Of a stretch of 64,000 nucleotides of DNA, positions 53,949-63,028 are shown one piece after another. The stretch comes from Pseudomonas urmiensis. GTDB lineage: Bacteria > Pseudomonadota > Gammaproteobacteria > Pseudomonadales > Pseudomonadaceae. Under the pieces are notes generated by a model. It had not been told where the DNA came from, did not search any database, and saw nothing but the letters and a program-made list of their open reading frames with translations. Position numbers and translations under genes: made by a program. Each line of letters begins with the position of its first letter. Within the stretch, counting starts at the first letter, position 1. The DNA lies in contig NZ_JABWRE020000001.1 of NCBI RefSeq assembly GCF_014268815.2, positions 3,787,001 to 3,851,000 of the forward strand, in the 5' to 3' direction.

Positions 53949-55295
53949 TCAGGTCGCGTCAGCGTGACTCACCAAGCCCTTGACGATCACGCCCACGGTC
54001 GCCAACGCCGCCGGCACCAACAACGCAGTCAGCACTTGTTCGAAATTCCAACCCAGCCCGAGCAAGGTCGCCCCACTCCAAGCACCGAGAATGGCGCCAA
54101 AGCGACCAATGCCGAGCATCCACGACACGCCGGTGGCGCGTCCCTGGGTCGGGTAGAACCGCGCCGCCAGCGACGGCATGGCCGACTGCGCACCGTTCAC
54201 GCACATGCCGGCCACCAGCACCAGGGTGGCAAGCAGGGTCATGTTGCCCAGGCTCTGCCCCACGGCGTAGGCGAATACCCCGGCCAGCAGGTAGAACAGG
54301 CCGATGACCTTGTGCGGGTTGAAGCGGTCCATCGCCCAGCCCACCGCGACTGCGCTAAGCACGCCGCCGAACTGGAACAGTGCGCCGATGAAAGCGGCCT
54401 CCTCCATGCTCGCGCCACTGTCGCGCATCAGCGTCGGCAGCCAGCTGGTCAGCAGATAGACGATCACCAGGCCCATGAAGTAGGTCAGCCACAGCAACAT
54501 CGTGCCCAGGCCGTATGTGCCAGAGAAGATCACCGCAAACACGTTGCGCGCTGCCACCGCCTTCTGCTCAGGCACACTGAAACTGGCAGCCTGGGCGACC
54601 ACGGCAGGGGCGATCGGCGCCAGGGTTTTGCGCACCTTGTCGGTGCCGCGATTGCGCACCACCAAGAACCGCGCCGATTCCGGCAGCCACACCAGCAGCA
54701 CCACCGCCAGCAGCAGCGGCAGCACACCGCCAATCACCAGCAGGCTGTGCCAGCCATAGGCCGGGATCAGCTTGGCCGAGATGAAGCCGCCACCGGCCAT
54801 GCCGAGGTTGAAGCCGCAGAACATGCTGGTCACCAACAGCGACTTGAGTCGTTCCGGGGTGTACTCGGAGAGCAAGGTGGTGGCATTGGGCATACCAGCA
54901 CCCAGGCCCAGTCCAGTGAGAAAACGCAGTACCAGCAGTTGGTCGACATTGGTGGCATAGGCCGAGGCCAGGCTAAAACCGCCGAACACCAGCACCGCGC
55001 CAACCAGCACACCTTTACGGCCGAAGCGGTCGGCCAATGGGCCGGAACCCAATGCGCCAAACACCATGCCGATCAGCGCGGCACTCATCACCGGGCCGAG
55101 GCTGGCGCGGTCGATACCCCATTCCTGGGATAGCGCCGGAGCAATGAAGCCCATGGCCGCGGTGTCCAGGCCATCGAGGAATACGATCAAAAAACACAGG
55201 ATCACCACCCGCCATTGGTAGCGCGACAGCGGCTGATCATTGATGAACGATTGGACGTCGAGACAATTGCCGACAGTGGTTTGCGGTTTGTTCAT
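53949..55295 (-). CDS. pcaK: 4-hydroxybenzoate/protocatechuate transporter
   Basis: Aromatic acid:H+ symporter of 448 residues with 12 membrane segments. The DGXD motif of the family is FLDGLDTAAMG, with Asp41 and Asp44, and GPLADRFGRKG follows in the second loop. PcaK also aids chemotaxis to these compounds in P. putida. The start codon overlaps AACAACAA, a Crc/Hfq motif. A PcaR-like box lies 254 bases upstream, which implies a long leader. Confidence 0.94.
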   Translation of the reverse strand: MNKPQTTVGNCLDVQSFINDQPLSRYQWRVVILCFLIVFLDGLDTAAMGFIAPALSQEWGIDRASLGPVMSAALIGMVFGALGSGPLADRFGRKGVLVGAVLVFGGFSLASAYATNVDQLLVLRFLTGLGLGAGMPNATTLLSEYTPERLKSLLVTSMFCGFNLGMAGGGFISAKLIPAYGWHSLLVIGGVLPLLLAVVLLVWLPESARFLVVRNRGTDKVRKTLAPIAPAVVAQAASFSVPEQKAVAARNVFAVIFSGTYGLGTMLLWLTYFMGLVIVYLLTSWLPTLMRDSGASMEEAAFIGALFQFGGVLSAVAVGWAMDRFNPHKVIGLFYLLAGVFAYAVGQSLGNMTLLATLVLVAGMCVNGAQSAMPSLAARFYPTQGRATGVSWMLGIGRFGAILGAWSGATLLGLGWNFEQVLTALLVPAALATVGVIVKGLVSHADAT

Positions 55296-55302
55296 TGTTG
55301 TT
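55295..55302 (-). promoter_or_regulatory. Crc/Hfq CA motif at pcaK start
   Basis: AACAACAA on the minus strand runs directly into the pcaK ATG and matches AANAANAA exactly. Binding there would block ribosome entry when preferred carbon sources are present. Confidence 0.5.
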
Positions 55303-55473
55303 ATCCAGGAAAGCGGCGCAGGCAGGATCCTGACGCAAGTGGCTGCGCAGGTATCGAGGGTCGGGAGTTATGGCCGTGCGTCAGCCTGGATACAACGGTA
55401 CTGCGTGCGGGTGCGGCCGCAGCACAGAAAGGACAGTGGTCATGGGGTGTGCCTCTCGCATGTTGTTCTTGTT

Positions 55474-55492
55474 CGGTCGGCAAAGCCGACCG
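55474..55492 (-). promoter_or_regulatory. hairpin in the pcaK leader
   Basis: CGGTCGG (55474-55480) and CCGACCG (55486-55492) form a 7-bp stem with a 5-base loop, between the PcaR-like box and pcaK. Confidence 0.4.
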
Positions 55493-55548
55493 TTGCGAAA
55501 GACATTAATCAGCGGGCCGGCGCTGCGCAATTCGGTGGAGACGAGTTT

Positions 55549-55563
55549 GTGCGTTTATCGAAC
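55549..55563 (-). promoter_or_regulatory. PcaR-like box upstream of pcaK
   Basis: Minus-strand GTTCGATAAACGCAC differs from the PcaR site at one position. It would place the pcaK transcript start near 55545. Confidence 0.7.
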
Positions 55564-55613
55564 AACATCAGTGTGCAGTCGACTGCAGCAGTTCGAGCGC
55601 AGATGTCGGCTAG

Positions 55614-55687
55614 CGTGGGAGCGGGCTTGCCCCGCGATAGCGTTATTGATCGCGCAGCCGCTATCGCGGGACAAGCCCGCTCCCACG
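55614..55687. repeat. REP pair (inverted)
   Basis: CGTGGGAGCGGGCTTGCCCC at the left and its inverted copy ending TCCCACG at the right. The order of the units is opposite to most pairs in the window (outward-facing CGTGGGAG ends). Confidence 0.9.
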
Positions 55688-55720
55688 TAGCCAACATCCG
55701 CAGCCGCGCCGACGTAGCGC

Positions 55721-56590
55721 TTATCCGAACAGCTGGGTGCACAGGTCCCGGCTCGAAGCCAACAGGATCGGCAAAAACCGCTGCTCCAGCTCACTGCGAG
55801 TCACCCGTCCGACATGGGTACTGACGTTCAACGCCGCCAGCACCTGGCCCGAGGCGTCATAGATCGGCACGGCAATTGAGCGCAGGCCCTGTTCCAATTC
55901 CTGGTCAACCACACACCAACCCTGGGCCCGCACCTGCTGGATGCAGGCAAACAGCGACTCCGGATCATGCAGGGTACGGCTGGTACGCGCCTTGAGGTCG
56001 GCACGGTCGAGGTATTCGCGCAGGCTGGTGTCATCCAACGCCGCCAGCAGAATGCGCCCCATCGAGGTGCAATAGGCCGGCAGCCGACCACCGACCGACA
56101 AATCGACCGAGATAAGCCGCTCCACCGTGGCCGAACGCGCTATATAAAGGATGTCATCACCTTCCAGGGTGGCCATGTTGGCCGCCTCATGCAGTTGGTC
56201 ACTGATGCGATCCAGATAAGGCTGCGCCGAGACCGCCAACGGCGTCGACGACAGGTAGGCATGGCCCAGGGTCAAAACCTTGGGCAGCAATGAGTAGGTA
56301 CGACCGTTGGTCGTGGCATAACCCAACTTTATCAAGGTATGCAGGCATCGCCGCACGGCTGCGCGAGGGATCTCGGTGCGGTGGCTGATCTGGGCGATGG
56401 TCAGGTGGCGTTTGCGCTCCTGGAACGCCTGGATGACCGCCAGGCCCCGGGCCAGAGAGGTCATGAAGTCCGGATCGCCAGTGAACGCCTGAATGCGCTT
56501 GGCGGGCGACGCCACGATCGGAGGCGCCATTGCGGGGGAACTGGCTCTTTCCTGTACCGGGGCGTCCTTGGGCAGGTTTTCGTCGCTCAT
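55721..56590 (-). CDS. pcaR: PcaR, IclR-family activator of pca genes
   Basis: IclR-family regulator of 289 residues that activates pca genes with 3-oxoadipate and represses itself. The N-terminal winged helix (about 45-110: LTIAQISHRTEIPRAAVRRC) is followed by the ligand-binding domain with STSMGRILLA-like CTSMGRILLAALDD and GLRSIAVPIYDASGQV. The start MSDENLPKDAP at 56590 has GAGGTC about 7 bases upstream; a non-ATG start four codons earlier is less likely. Exact PcaR box upstream. Confidence 0.94.
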   Translation of the reverse strand: MSDENLPKDAPVQERASSPAMAPPIVASPAKRIQAFTGDPDFMTSLARGLAVIQAFQERKRHLTIAQISHRTEIPRAAVRRCLHTLIKLGYATTNGRTYSLLPKVLTLGHAYLSSTPLAVSAQPYLDRISDQLHEAANMATLEGDDILYIARSATVERLISVDLSVGGRLPAYCTSMGRILLAALDDTSLREYLDRADLKARTSRTLHDPESLFACIQQVRAQGWCVVDQELEQGLRSIAVPIYDASGQVLAALNVSTHVGRVTRSELEQRFLPILLASSRDLCTQLFG

Positions 56591-56617
56591 GGCTGACCTC
56601 AAAAAAATCTGTCGTTC

Positions 56618-56648
56618 GTGCGATTATCGAACGAACGGCCGATAATCG
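56618..56648 (-). promoter_or_regulatory. PcaR operator of pcaR
   Basis: Minus-strand GTTCGATAATCGCAC (56618-56632), exact match, 28 bases before the pcaR start, with an inverted core CCGATAATCG at 56639-56648. Confidence 0.85.
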
Positions 56649-57155
56649 CAATTGACCGCTGACACTTTTGCTTATACCTTTCTCATGCCACATGTGGCTT
56701 CTTTGGAGAGACTGGTCAGGTACCCACCGTAGAAGTCCCCAGGCACGGCCTCGTCACCACGAGGCCGTTTTACCTCCCCTCGCGTTCCAGCGAACTTTCT
56801 GCACCCGCTCAACTCAAACTTCTGACCGATTCGCTAGCCGAGTCGATAGTCGTATGAACAACTTTGAGTGCTTGTGTCAGTTACCCGTAAAGAGCGATGA
56901 TCGATGAGTTGCCGATTGCTATAATCAGTCTGCTGGCCGTGATCAACACGTAGGCGTTAGCCCCAACTGTCTCTTTGCATAGGGTGTTTGCCAGTTCGCC
57001 AGGTGAACAGCTTAAAACTGTTACGGTTTGATCAAGTGCCTTCGCACCTTTTGGACCACTGTTGCTGCGACAGCGATTTCGCTCTGGTTGCGTAGCCGCA
57101 TGCGTAACTTTGCATGCCGAGCCGGAGCCAACTCTCATACTATTCAGGTACTACT
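56649..57155. other. gene-poor region, candidate small RNA locus
   Basis: About 500 bases with no convincing protein gene and a lower GC content than its surroundings. It contains the palindrome GCCACATGTGGC (56687-56698), a terminator at 56747-56773, an isolated TATAAT at 56920-56925, and a weaker hairpin with TTTT near 57036-57050. A minus-strand frame of 85 codons (56881-57138) has no ribosome site. Confidence 0.5.
56747..56773 (+). terminator. rho-independent terminator without an upstream gene
   Basis: ACGGCCTCGT and ACGAGGCCGT form a perfect 10-bp stem with loop CACC, then TTT. No plus-strand gene lies upstream (pcaR is on the other strand), so it may end a small RNA. Confidence 0.7.
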
Positions 57156-57356
57156 GTGACGAAAGATGAACTGCGCGCAGAACTCGAGCGCCAGGCTGAA
57201 CGTTACAAGGATGTTTATGGTGGTGAAGTCACCACGTATGCGGCGCAACCGGAGCCGGAACGCAAACCGTGGCGCAAGCGAGCCACCGTCCAGGACCAGG
57301 TATTCGCCCAGGAACTGGAAAAGATGGAAAAGGATTTGCGCAGCGACGAATCCTGA
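57156..57356 (+). CDS. small conserved hypothetical protein
   Basis: A 66-residue highly charged, probably helical protein: TKDELRAELERQAERYKDVYG, then a Pro/Lys region and VQDQVFAQELEKMEKDL. GTG at 57156 is chosen as start, with CAGGT 9 bases before. No signal peptide. A similar small gene lies near pcaR in KT2440 as I recall. Function unknown. Confidence 0.6.
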   Translation: MTKDELRAELERQAERYKDVYGGEVTTYAAQPEPERKPWRKRATVQDQVFAQELEKMEKDLRSDES

Positions 57357-57609
57357 CGCTACGGCCCGGCATGTGACTAGGCCAAGCGGCTGACAGATCG
57401 TTACTCAAATGACGCGCATGAAATGGAATTACACAAATTTCATACGCCCGTTTTAACGCCTCTTGCGCCTGATAGATTTCGAAAAATCGCACCATTTTGC
57501 CGAAATTAGCGATTTTTATCGGCATTAATGTTGCCGAAAGCCTGCTATTGCCACGGGTTTGCTAACCGCCTGAAGACACCATCGGTCTGTCGGGGGTGCA
57601 TCGATTGCC
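57357..57609. other. AT-rich spacer with inverted repeats
   Basis: No gene is visible. ATGAAAT/ATTTCAT (57418-57443) and AAAAATCGC (57482-57490) with GCGATTTTT (57509-57517) are inverted repeats in a stretch much richer in A and T than the flanks. They may be binding sites or a weak terminator for the small gene before them. Confidence 0.45.
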
Positions 57610-57657
57610 AAGGTTTTCTGGCATAATCCGGCCCCCCTACGACCGCCAGAAAACCTT
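57610..57657. promoter_or_regulatory. perfect 12-bp inverted repeat abutting the Pit start
   Basis: AAGGTTTTCTGG (57610-57621) and CCAGAAAACCTT (57646-57657) are exact inverse copies 24 bases apart. The right arm ends one base before the ATG and occupies the normal ribosome-site position; CATAAT follows the left arm and resembles a -10 box. Confidence 0.75.
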
Positions 57658-57658
57658 C

Positions 57659-59131
57659 ATGATCGATTTATTCAGCGGACTGGATGCCTGGGTAGTGGTG
57701 AGCTTGGTGCTCGCACTGACCTTCGTGCTCGCATTCGAGTTCATCAATGGCTTTCATGACACCGCTAACGCGGTAGCCACTGTCATCTATACCAAAGCCA
57801 TGCCACCGCACCTGGCCGTGTTCTTCTCCGGCGTGTTCAATTTCCTCGGGGTTTTGCTCGGCGGCGTTGGCGTGGCCTATGCCATCGTCCACCTGCTGCC
57901 GGTCGAACTGCTGATCAATGTGAACACCGGTCACGGCCTGGCCATGGTCTTCTCGTTGCTGGCCGCGGCCATCACCTGGAACCTGGGCACCTGGTACTTC
58001 GGCATCCCCGCGTCCAGCTCGCACACCCTGATCGGCTCGATCCTCGGTGTGGGCCTGGCCAATGCGCTGATCAGCGACATCCCGCTGGGTGATGGCGTCA
58101 ACTGGCAGAAGGCGATCGACATCGGCATGTCGCTGGTACTCTCGCCAATGGCCGGCTTTGCCGTTGCCGCGCTGGTCCTGCTGGGCCTGAAGTGGTGGCG
58201 CCCGCTGTCGAAGATGCACAAGACCCCAGAGCAACGGCGCAAGCTCGACGACAAGAAGCACCCGCCGTTCTGGAACCGTCTGGTGCTGGTGATCTCGGCC
58301 ATGGGCGTCAGCTTCGTGCACGGCTCCAACGATGGCCAGAAAGGCATCGGCCTGATCATGCTGGTACTGATCGGTATCGTTCCGGCCAAGTTTGTCCTCG
58401 ACCTGAACAGCACCACTTACCAGATCGAGCGCACCCGCGACGCTACCCTGCACCTGAGCCAGTTCTACCAGCGCAACGAAGCGACCCTGGGCGAGTACCT
58501 GGCCCTGGGCAAAGCCAAGTCCAGCGACCTGCCAGAGCAGTTCAGCTGCAACCCGCAGCAGACCGAGCCGACCATTGCCGCATTGCAGTCTTCGCTTAAA
58601 GGCGTCACCGACTACCGCGACCTGAACGCCGAGAAGCGTGTGGAAGTGCGTCGTTACCTGCTGTGCCTGGACGACACGGCGAAGAAGGTTGGCAAGCTGC
58701 CGGGCCTTGAGCCGCGCGAGAAGGCCGACCTGGAAAAACTGCGCAAAGACCTGACCGCCACCACCGAATATGCACCGTTCTGGGTAATCGTGGCCGTCGC
58801 CCTGGCCTTGGGCCTGGGTACCATGGTGGGCTGGAAGCGCGTGGTACTGACCGTTGGCGAGAAGATCGGCAAGCAAGGCATGACTTATGCCCAAGGCATG
58901 TCGGCACAGATCACGGCGGCGTGCGCCATCGGCATGGCCAACGTGTTCAGCCTGCCGGTATCGACTACCCACGTATTGTCGTCGGGTGTCGCCGGTACCA
59001 TGGTGGCGAACAAGAGCGGCCTGCAAGGCGGCACCGTCAGGACCATTCTGCTGGCCTGGGTACTGACCCTGCCGGCCACCGTGGGCCTGTCTGCCGGGTT
59101 GTTCTGGCTGGCGACCAAGGCGATTAGCTGA
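57659..59131 (+). CDS. PiT-family inorganic phosphate transporter
   Basis: Low-affinity phosphate (metal-phosphate):H+ symporter of 490 residues in the inner membrane. Family signatures: FEFINGFHDTANAVATVIYT (about 23-42), its repeat SFVHGSNDGQKGIGLIML in the second half, and PVSTTHVLSSGVAGTM. A hydrophilic cytoplasmic loop of about 130 residues lies between the two halves. No good ribosome site precedes the ATG; an inverted repeat takes its place. A terminator follows. Confidence 0.92.
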   Translation: MIDLFSGLDAWVVVSLVLALTFVLAFEFINGFHDTANAVATVIYTKAMPPHLAVFFSGVFNFLGVLLGGVGVAYAIVHLLPVELLINVNTGHGLAMVFSLLAAAITWNLGTWYFGIPASSSHTLIGSILGVGLANALISDIPLGDGVNWQKAIDIGMSLVLSPMAGFAVAALVLLGLKWWRPLSKMHKTPEQRRKLDDKKHPPFWNRLVLVISAMGVSFVHGSNDGQKGIGLIMLVLIGIVPAKFVLDLNSTTYQIERTRDATLHLSQFYQRNEATLGEYLALGKAKSSDLPEQFSCNPQQTEPTIAALQSSLKGVTDYRDLNAEKRVEVRRYLLCLDDTAKKVGKLPGLEPREKADLEKLRKDLTATTEYAPFWVIVAVALALGLGTMVGWKRVVLTVGEKIGKQGMTYAQGMSAQITAACAIGMANVFSLPVSTTHVLSSGVAGTMVANKSGLQGGTVRTILLAWVLTLPATVGLSAGLFWLATKAIS

Positions 59132-59150
59132 GTCGCTGTGCAGTAATGTG

Positions 59151-59177
59151 AAAAAGGCGCCTTCGGGCGCCTTTTTT
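59151..59177 (+). terminator. rho-independent terminator after the Pit gene
   Basis: AAAAAGGCGCC and GGCGCCTTTTTT with a TTCG tetraloop. Confidence 0.95.
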
Positions 59178-59192
59178 CGTACACATGACAAA

Positions 59193-59220
59193 ACGTGGGA
59201 GCGGGCTTGCCCCGCGATAG
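59193..59220. repeat. single REP unit
   Basis: CGTGGGAGCGGGCTTGCCCC followed by GCGATAG, between the convergent Pit and ATPase genes. Confidence 0.85.
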
Positions 59221-59264
59221 CCTCAGCAAGCCCACACGCTAGTACGAGCAGCACGCAGACATCG

Positions 59265-60740
59265 TCAGCGCCGCTTGCCACCCAGCAACGAGCCCATCAA
59301 CCCTCGCACCAACTGCCGGCCCAACTGATTCGCCGCCTGGCGCACCGCCGACTTGATCGCCTGCCCCGCCGCGCCCTGCAAGAACTCGCCAGCCTTGTCG
59401 GCAAAGCTGTCTTGCTCGACTTTAGGCTGCGGCGCCGGCTCCACCGGCTCGCCCTTGCGCTGGGTGAGCATCTCGTACGCCGACTCGCGATCGATCGGTT
59501 TGTCATAGCGACCAATCAACGACGAAGAGGCCACCAGCGCACTGCGCTCGGCCGCAGTCAACGGTCCGATGCGCGACTGCGGTGGTGCGATCAAAACGCG
59601 CTGGACCATCGCCGGCGTACCTCTGTCTTCGAGCGTGCCGACCAACGCCTCGCCAATCCCAAGTTCAGTGAGCACGGCCAGCGAATCGAAGGCAGGGTTA
59701 GGCCGAAAGCCATCAGCCACAGCCTTGAGCGACTTCTGCTCCTTGGCGGTGAACGCCCGCAACCCATGCTGAATACGCAAGCCCAACTGGGCCAGTACCG
59801 CATCGGGCAAATCACCGGGCGACTGGGTAACGAAGTACACCCCAACGCCCTTGGAGCGAATCAAGCGCACGACTTGCTCCAAGCGATCCTGCAGGGCCTT
59901 GGGCGTGTCATTGAACAACAAGTGCGCTTCATCGAAGAACAGCGCCAGCACCGGTTTGTCAGCATCGCCACGTTCTGGCAGTTGCTCGAACAATTCGGCC
60001 AGCAACCACAGCAGGAAGGTCGCGTACACCTTCGGCGCTTCGTGCACCAAGCGGCTGGCATCGAGCAGATGTATGCGCCCGCGCCCTTGAGCATCAGGCT
60101 GCAACAGGTCCTCAAGTTGCAGCGCCGGCTCACCGAACAGCGCTTCGGCGCCCTGCTGCTCCAGGGTCGCCAGACGCCGCAGTAGCGCCTGGGTCGAGCC
60201 ACTGGTCATCAACGCGCTGTCTTCGCCGAGCACCTGCGGGTTGTCTTTGAGATGGTTGAGCAGGGCCTTGAGGTCTTTCAGATCGAGCAGCAACAGGCCA
60301 TCGCGGTCGGCCACCTTGAACGCCGCGTACAGTGCCGCCTGCTGGCTGTCGGTCAGCTCGAGCAAGTTGCCCAGCAGCAGCGGCCCCATTTCGCTGAGGG
60401 TGGTGCGCAATGGATGACCCGACTGTCCGGCGATATCCCACAAGGTCACCGGATACGCTTTGGGGGTATGGCCCAACCACGGCATGCCAGCGATTCGCTC
60501 GGCCACCTTGCCCTGCGGCGCGCCTGCCGCGCCCAGGCCGCACAAGTCGCCCTTTACATCGGCGGCAAAGACCGCCACCCCAGCATCACTGAACACCTCG
60601 GCCAGGTGCTGCAAGGTCACGGTCTTGCCGGTCCCCGTCGCGCCTGCCACCAAGCCATGTCGGTTGGCCAGGCGCATGGCTTGGCTGACAGGCTGGCCAT
60701 CAGGGCCTGCTCCTACAACTATTTGCGAAGAATCCGACAT
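59265..60740 (-). CDS. HerA-like ATPase (DUF853)
   Basis: P-loop ATPase of 491 residues in the helicase HerA-like/DUF853 family. Walker A is GATGTGKT at 33-40; Walker B is ALFFDEAHLLF near 275; FVTQSPGDLPDAVLAQLG resembles a sensor region. A C-terminal tail rich in Gln/Ala/Gly ends in GGKRR. The family is widely conserved in Proteobacteria; no nuclease partner (NurA) is adjacent and the cellular role is unclear. Confidence 0.85.
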   Translation of the reverse strand: MSDSSQIVVGAGPDGQPVSQAMRLANRHGLVAGATGTGKTVTLQHLAEVFSDAGVAVFAADVKGDLCGLGAAGAPQGKVAERIAGMPWLGHTPKAYPVTLWDIAGQSGHPLRTTLSEMGPLLLGNLLELTDSQQAALYAAFKVADRDGLLLLDLKDLKALLNHLKDNPQVLGEDSALMTSGSTQALLRRLATLEQQGAEALFGEPALQLEDLLQPDAQGRGRIHLLDASRLVHEAPKVYATFLLWLLAELFEQLPERGDADKPVLALFFDEAHLLFNDTPKALQDRLEQVVRLIRSKGVGVYFVTQSPGDLPDAVLAQLGLRIQHGLRAFTAKEQKSLKAVADGFRPNPAFDSLAVLTELGIGEALVGTLEDRGTPAMVQRVLIAPPQSRIGPLTAAERSALVASSSLIGRYDKPIDRESAYEMLTQRKGEPVEPAPQPKVEQDSFADKAGEFLQGAAGQAIKSAVRQAANQLGRQLVRGLMGSLLGGKRR

Positions 60741-60909
60741 CTTGTTTCATCCTCTGCTCAAGCTTTGCCCGATAACGGCCGATATCTCTGGGTGATATTC
60801 ACCCTTAAGACAGGAACATCCCAAAAAAGGACTAGCGGGACTTGTTGCACTGTTTACCAGCTCTTTGTGCGAACGACCCGATAAATACCTTAGCGGAACC
60901 GATTACGCC

Positions 60910-62784
60910 ATGAACAAAAGCCTACGTTTCAGCCATAAGATCCTCTTGGCCGCCTCACTGATCGTGATGCTCGCCTTCAGCCTCTTCACTCTCTACAACG
61001 ATTACCTCCAGCGTAATGCGATTCGCCAGGACCTGGAGAATTATCTGGCTGAAATGGGTAAGTCCACTTCGACCAACATCCGCAACCTGTTCGATGGTCG
61101 CATCAAGTTGGTCGAGAACCTGGCGCAGAACATCGCCCAGCAGCCGAGCAACGCCGAAACCCTGATGGGCCAGAACGCGCTGATCTCAAGCTTCCTCACT
61201 GTTTATCTGGGTAAGGTCGACGGTGGCTTCAGCGTCCGTCCGGACTCGCAGATGCCTGACGGCTACGACCCGCGCACCCGCCCCTGGTACAAGGACGGCA
61301 TGAATGCCAGCGGTGCGATTCTTACCGAACCCTACATCGACCTGACCACCAACAAGATGGTCATCGGCATTCTCAGCAATGTGTCCAGCTCGGTTGGCGT
61401 GGTCGGTGGCGACCTGGCCCTCGACGGTTTGGTCGAAATCATCAACTCGCTGAACTTTGGCGGCATGGGCTACGCCTTCCTGGTCAATGACCAAGGCAAG
61501 ATCCTGGTCCACCCGGACAAAGACCTGGTGATGAAATCGCTGGCCGACCAGTTCCCGCACAATACGCCGAAACTCTCCGGTGAGCTGACCGAAGTGCAAG
61601 CCGACGGCCAGACGCGCCTGTTGACCTTCACCCCGATCAAGGGCCTGCCTTCGGCCAACTGGTACATCGGCCTGTCGGTAGACAAAGACAAAGCCTTCTC
61701 GATGCTCAGTACCTTCCGCACCTCGGCGGTGATCGCCACTGTAGTGGCGGTGGTGATCATCATTGGCCTGCTGGGCCTGCTGATCCGGGTCTTGATGCAA
61801 CCGTTGCTGACCATGACCCGCGCCATGGAAGACATCGCCCAGGGCGAAGGCGACCTGACCAAGCGCCTGACCATCCATAGCCAGGATGAATTCGGCATCC
61901 TCGGCAGCGCCTTCAACCGGTTCGTCGAGCGTATCCACGGCTCGATCCGCGAAGTGTCCTCGGCCACCGAGCAAGTCAACGAGGTGGCGTTGCGGGTGAT
62001 CAGCGCCTCCAACTCGTCGATGAGCAACTCCGACGAGCAATCCAACCGCACCAACAGCGTCGCTGCGGCCATCAACGAGCTCGGCGCCGCCGCTCAGGAG
62101 ATTGCCGGTAACGCCGCCCAGGCCTCGCAACACGCCAGCTCCGCGCGCTTGCTCGCCGAAGAAGGGCAGCAGGTCGTGGATCGCAACATCGAGGCGATGA
62201 ATCGCCTGTCGGACCTGATCGTTACCTCCAGCGGCCATATCGAGACGCTCAACAGCAAGACGGTCAACATCGGCCAGATTCTGGAAGTGATCACCAGCAT
62301 TTCGCAACAGACCAACCTGCTGGCGTTGAACGCCGCGATCGAAGCGGCGCGCGCTGGCGAGGCCGGTCGTGGTTTCGCGGTGGTGGCCGATGAGGTCCGT
62401 AACCTGGCCCACCGCACCCAGGAATCGGCGCAACAGGTACAGACCATGATCGAGGAGCTGCAAGTCGGCGCGCGGGAATCGGTCGAGACCATGGGCCAGA
62501 GCCAGCGGCACAGCCAGGACAGCATGCAGATCGCCAACCAAGCCGGCGAGCGCTTGGAAAGCGTCACCGTGCGCATTGGCGAAATCGACGGCATGAACCA
62601 GTCGGTGGCGACGGCTACCGAGGAGCAGACGGCGGTGGTCGAGTCGATCAACATGGACATCAGCGAGATCAACATGCTTAACCAGGAGGGCGTGGAGAAC
62701 TTGCAGGCTACCCTGCGGGCATGTTCGGACCTGGAGCAGCAGGCGGGTCGACTGAAGCAGTTGGTGGGCAGTTTCCGCATCTAA
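60910..62784 (+). CDS. mcpG: methyl-accepting chemotaxis protein, dCache amine/amino acid type (McpG-like)
   Basis: Chemoreceptor of 624 residues. A transmembrane segment at about 10-32 and another near 278-300 flank a periplasmic dCache domain, followed by HAMP and a signalling coiled coil with the hairpin tip [21 protein letters not shown]. The ligand domain shows the amino acid-binding pattern [18 protein letters not shown] and VGGDLALD. Its place beside the ATPase and glycosyltransferase genes matches PP_1371 (McpG), a GABA receptor in KT2440; specificity for GABA is inferred from this. Start at 60910 (MNKSLRFS). Confidence 0.85.
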   Translation: MNKSLRFSHKILLAASLIVMLAFSLFTLYNDYLQRNAIRQDLENYLAEMGKSTSTNIRNLFDGRIKLVENLAQNIAQQPSNAETLMGQNALISSFLTVYLGKVDGGFSVRPDSQMPDGYDPRTRPWYKDGMNASGAILTEPYIDLTTNKMVIGILSNVSSSVGVVGGDLALDGLVEIINSLNFGGMGYAFLVNDQGKILVHPDKDLVMKSLADQFPHNTPKLSGELTEVQADGQTRLLTFTPIKGLPSANWYIGLSVDKDKAFSMLSTFRTSAVIATVVAVVIIIGLLGLLIRVLMQPLLTMTRAMEDIAQGEGDLTKRLTIHSQDEFGILGSAFNRFVERIHGSIREVSSATEQVNEVALRVISASNSSMSNSDEQSNRTNSVAAAINELGAAAQEIAGNAAQASQHASSARLLAEEGQQVVDRNIEAMNRLSDLIVTSSGHIETLNSKTVNIGQILEVITSISQQTNLLALNAAIEAARAGEAGRGFAVVADEVRNLAHRTQESAQQVQTMIEELQVGARESVETMGQSQRHSQDSMQIANQAGERLESVTVRIGEIDGMNQSVATATEEQTAVVESINMDISEINMLNQEGVENLQATLRACSDLEQQAGRLKQLVGSFRI

Positions 62785-62797
62785 ATTGAGCTAGCGC

Positions 62798-62895
62798 GTC
62801 GCCCGTTTCGCGGGCGAGCCCGCTCCTACAGGGACCGCACCGGCTTCACGGCCTGAGCGGTCTATGTAAGCGGGCTTGCCCGAGAAACGGGCGAC
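62798..62895. repeat. REP-like inverted pair, likely terminator
   Basis: GTCGCCCGTTTC (62798-62809) and GAAACGGGCGAC (62884-62895) are perfect arms enclosing a variant REP pair (CGGGCGAGCCCGCT and AGCGGGCTTGCCCG). It follows the chemoreceptor stop by 13 bases. Confidence 0.8.
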
Positions 62896-63028
62896 TCTGT
62901 TTGCAGTACCTCCCTCCAAACCTCGATCGAACAAACTATTCTTCTGAGAGGTCAACCTTTAGGCGCGTCATCGCCGGCTGCTTCAGCCGGATGACAGACC
63001 CGAAGACGATCCCGGAGGGATGCTGATC

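Noticed and set aside
55301..55483. 60-codon leader peptide before pcaK
   Set aside because: It would start with TTG without a ribosome site, and its sequence is Pro/Arg/His-rich like a chance frame.
56881..57138. 85-codon minus-strand frame before the 66-residue gene
   Set aside because: No ribosome site and no recognisable sequence; odd composition with scattered Cys.
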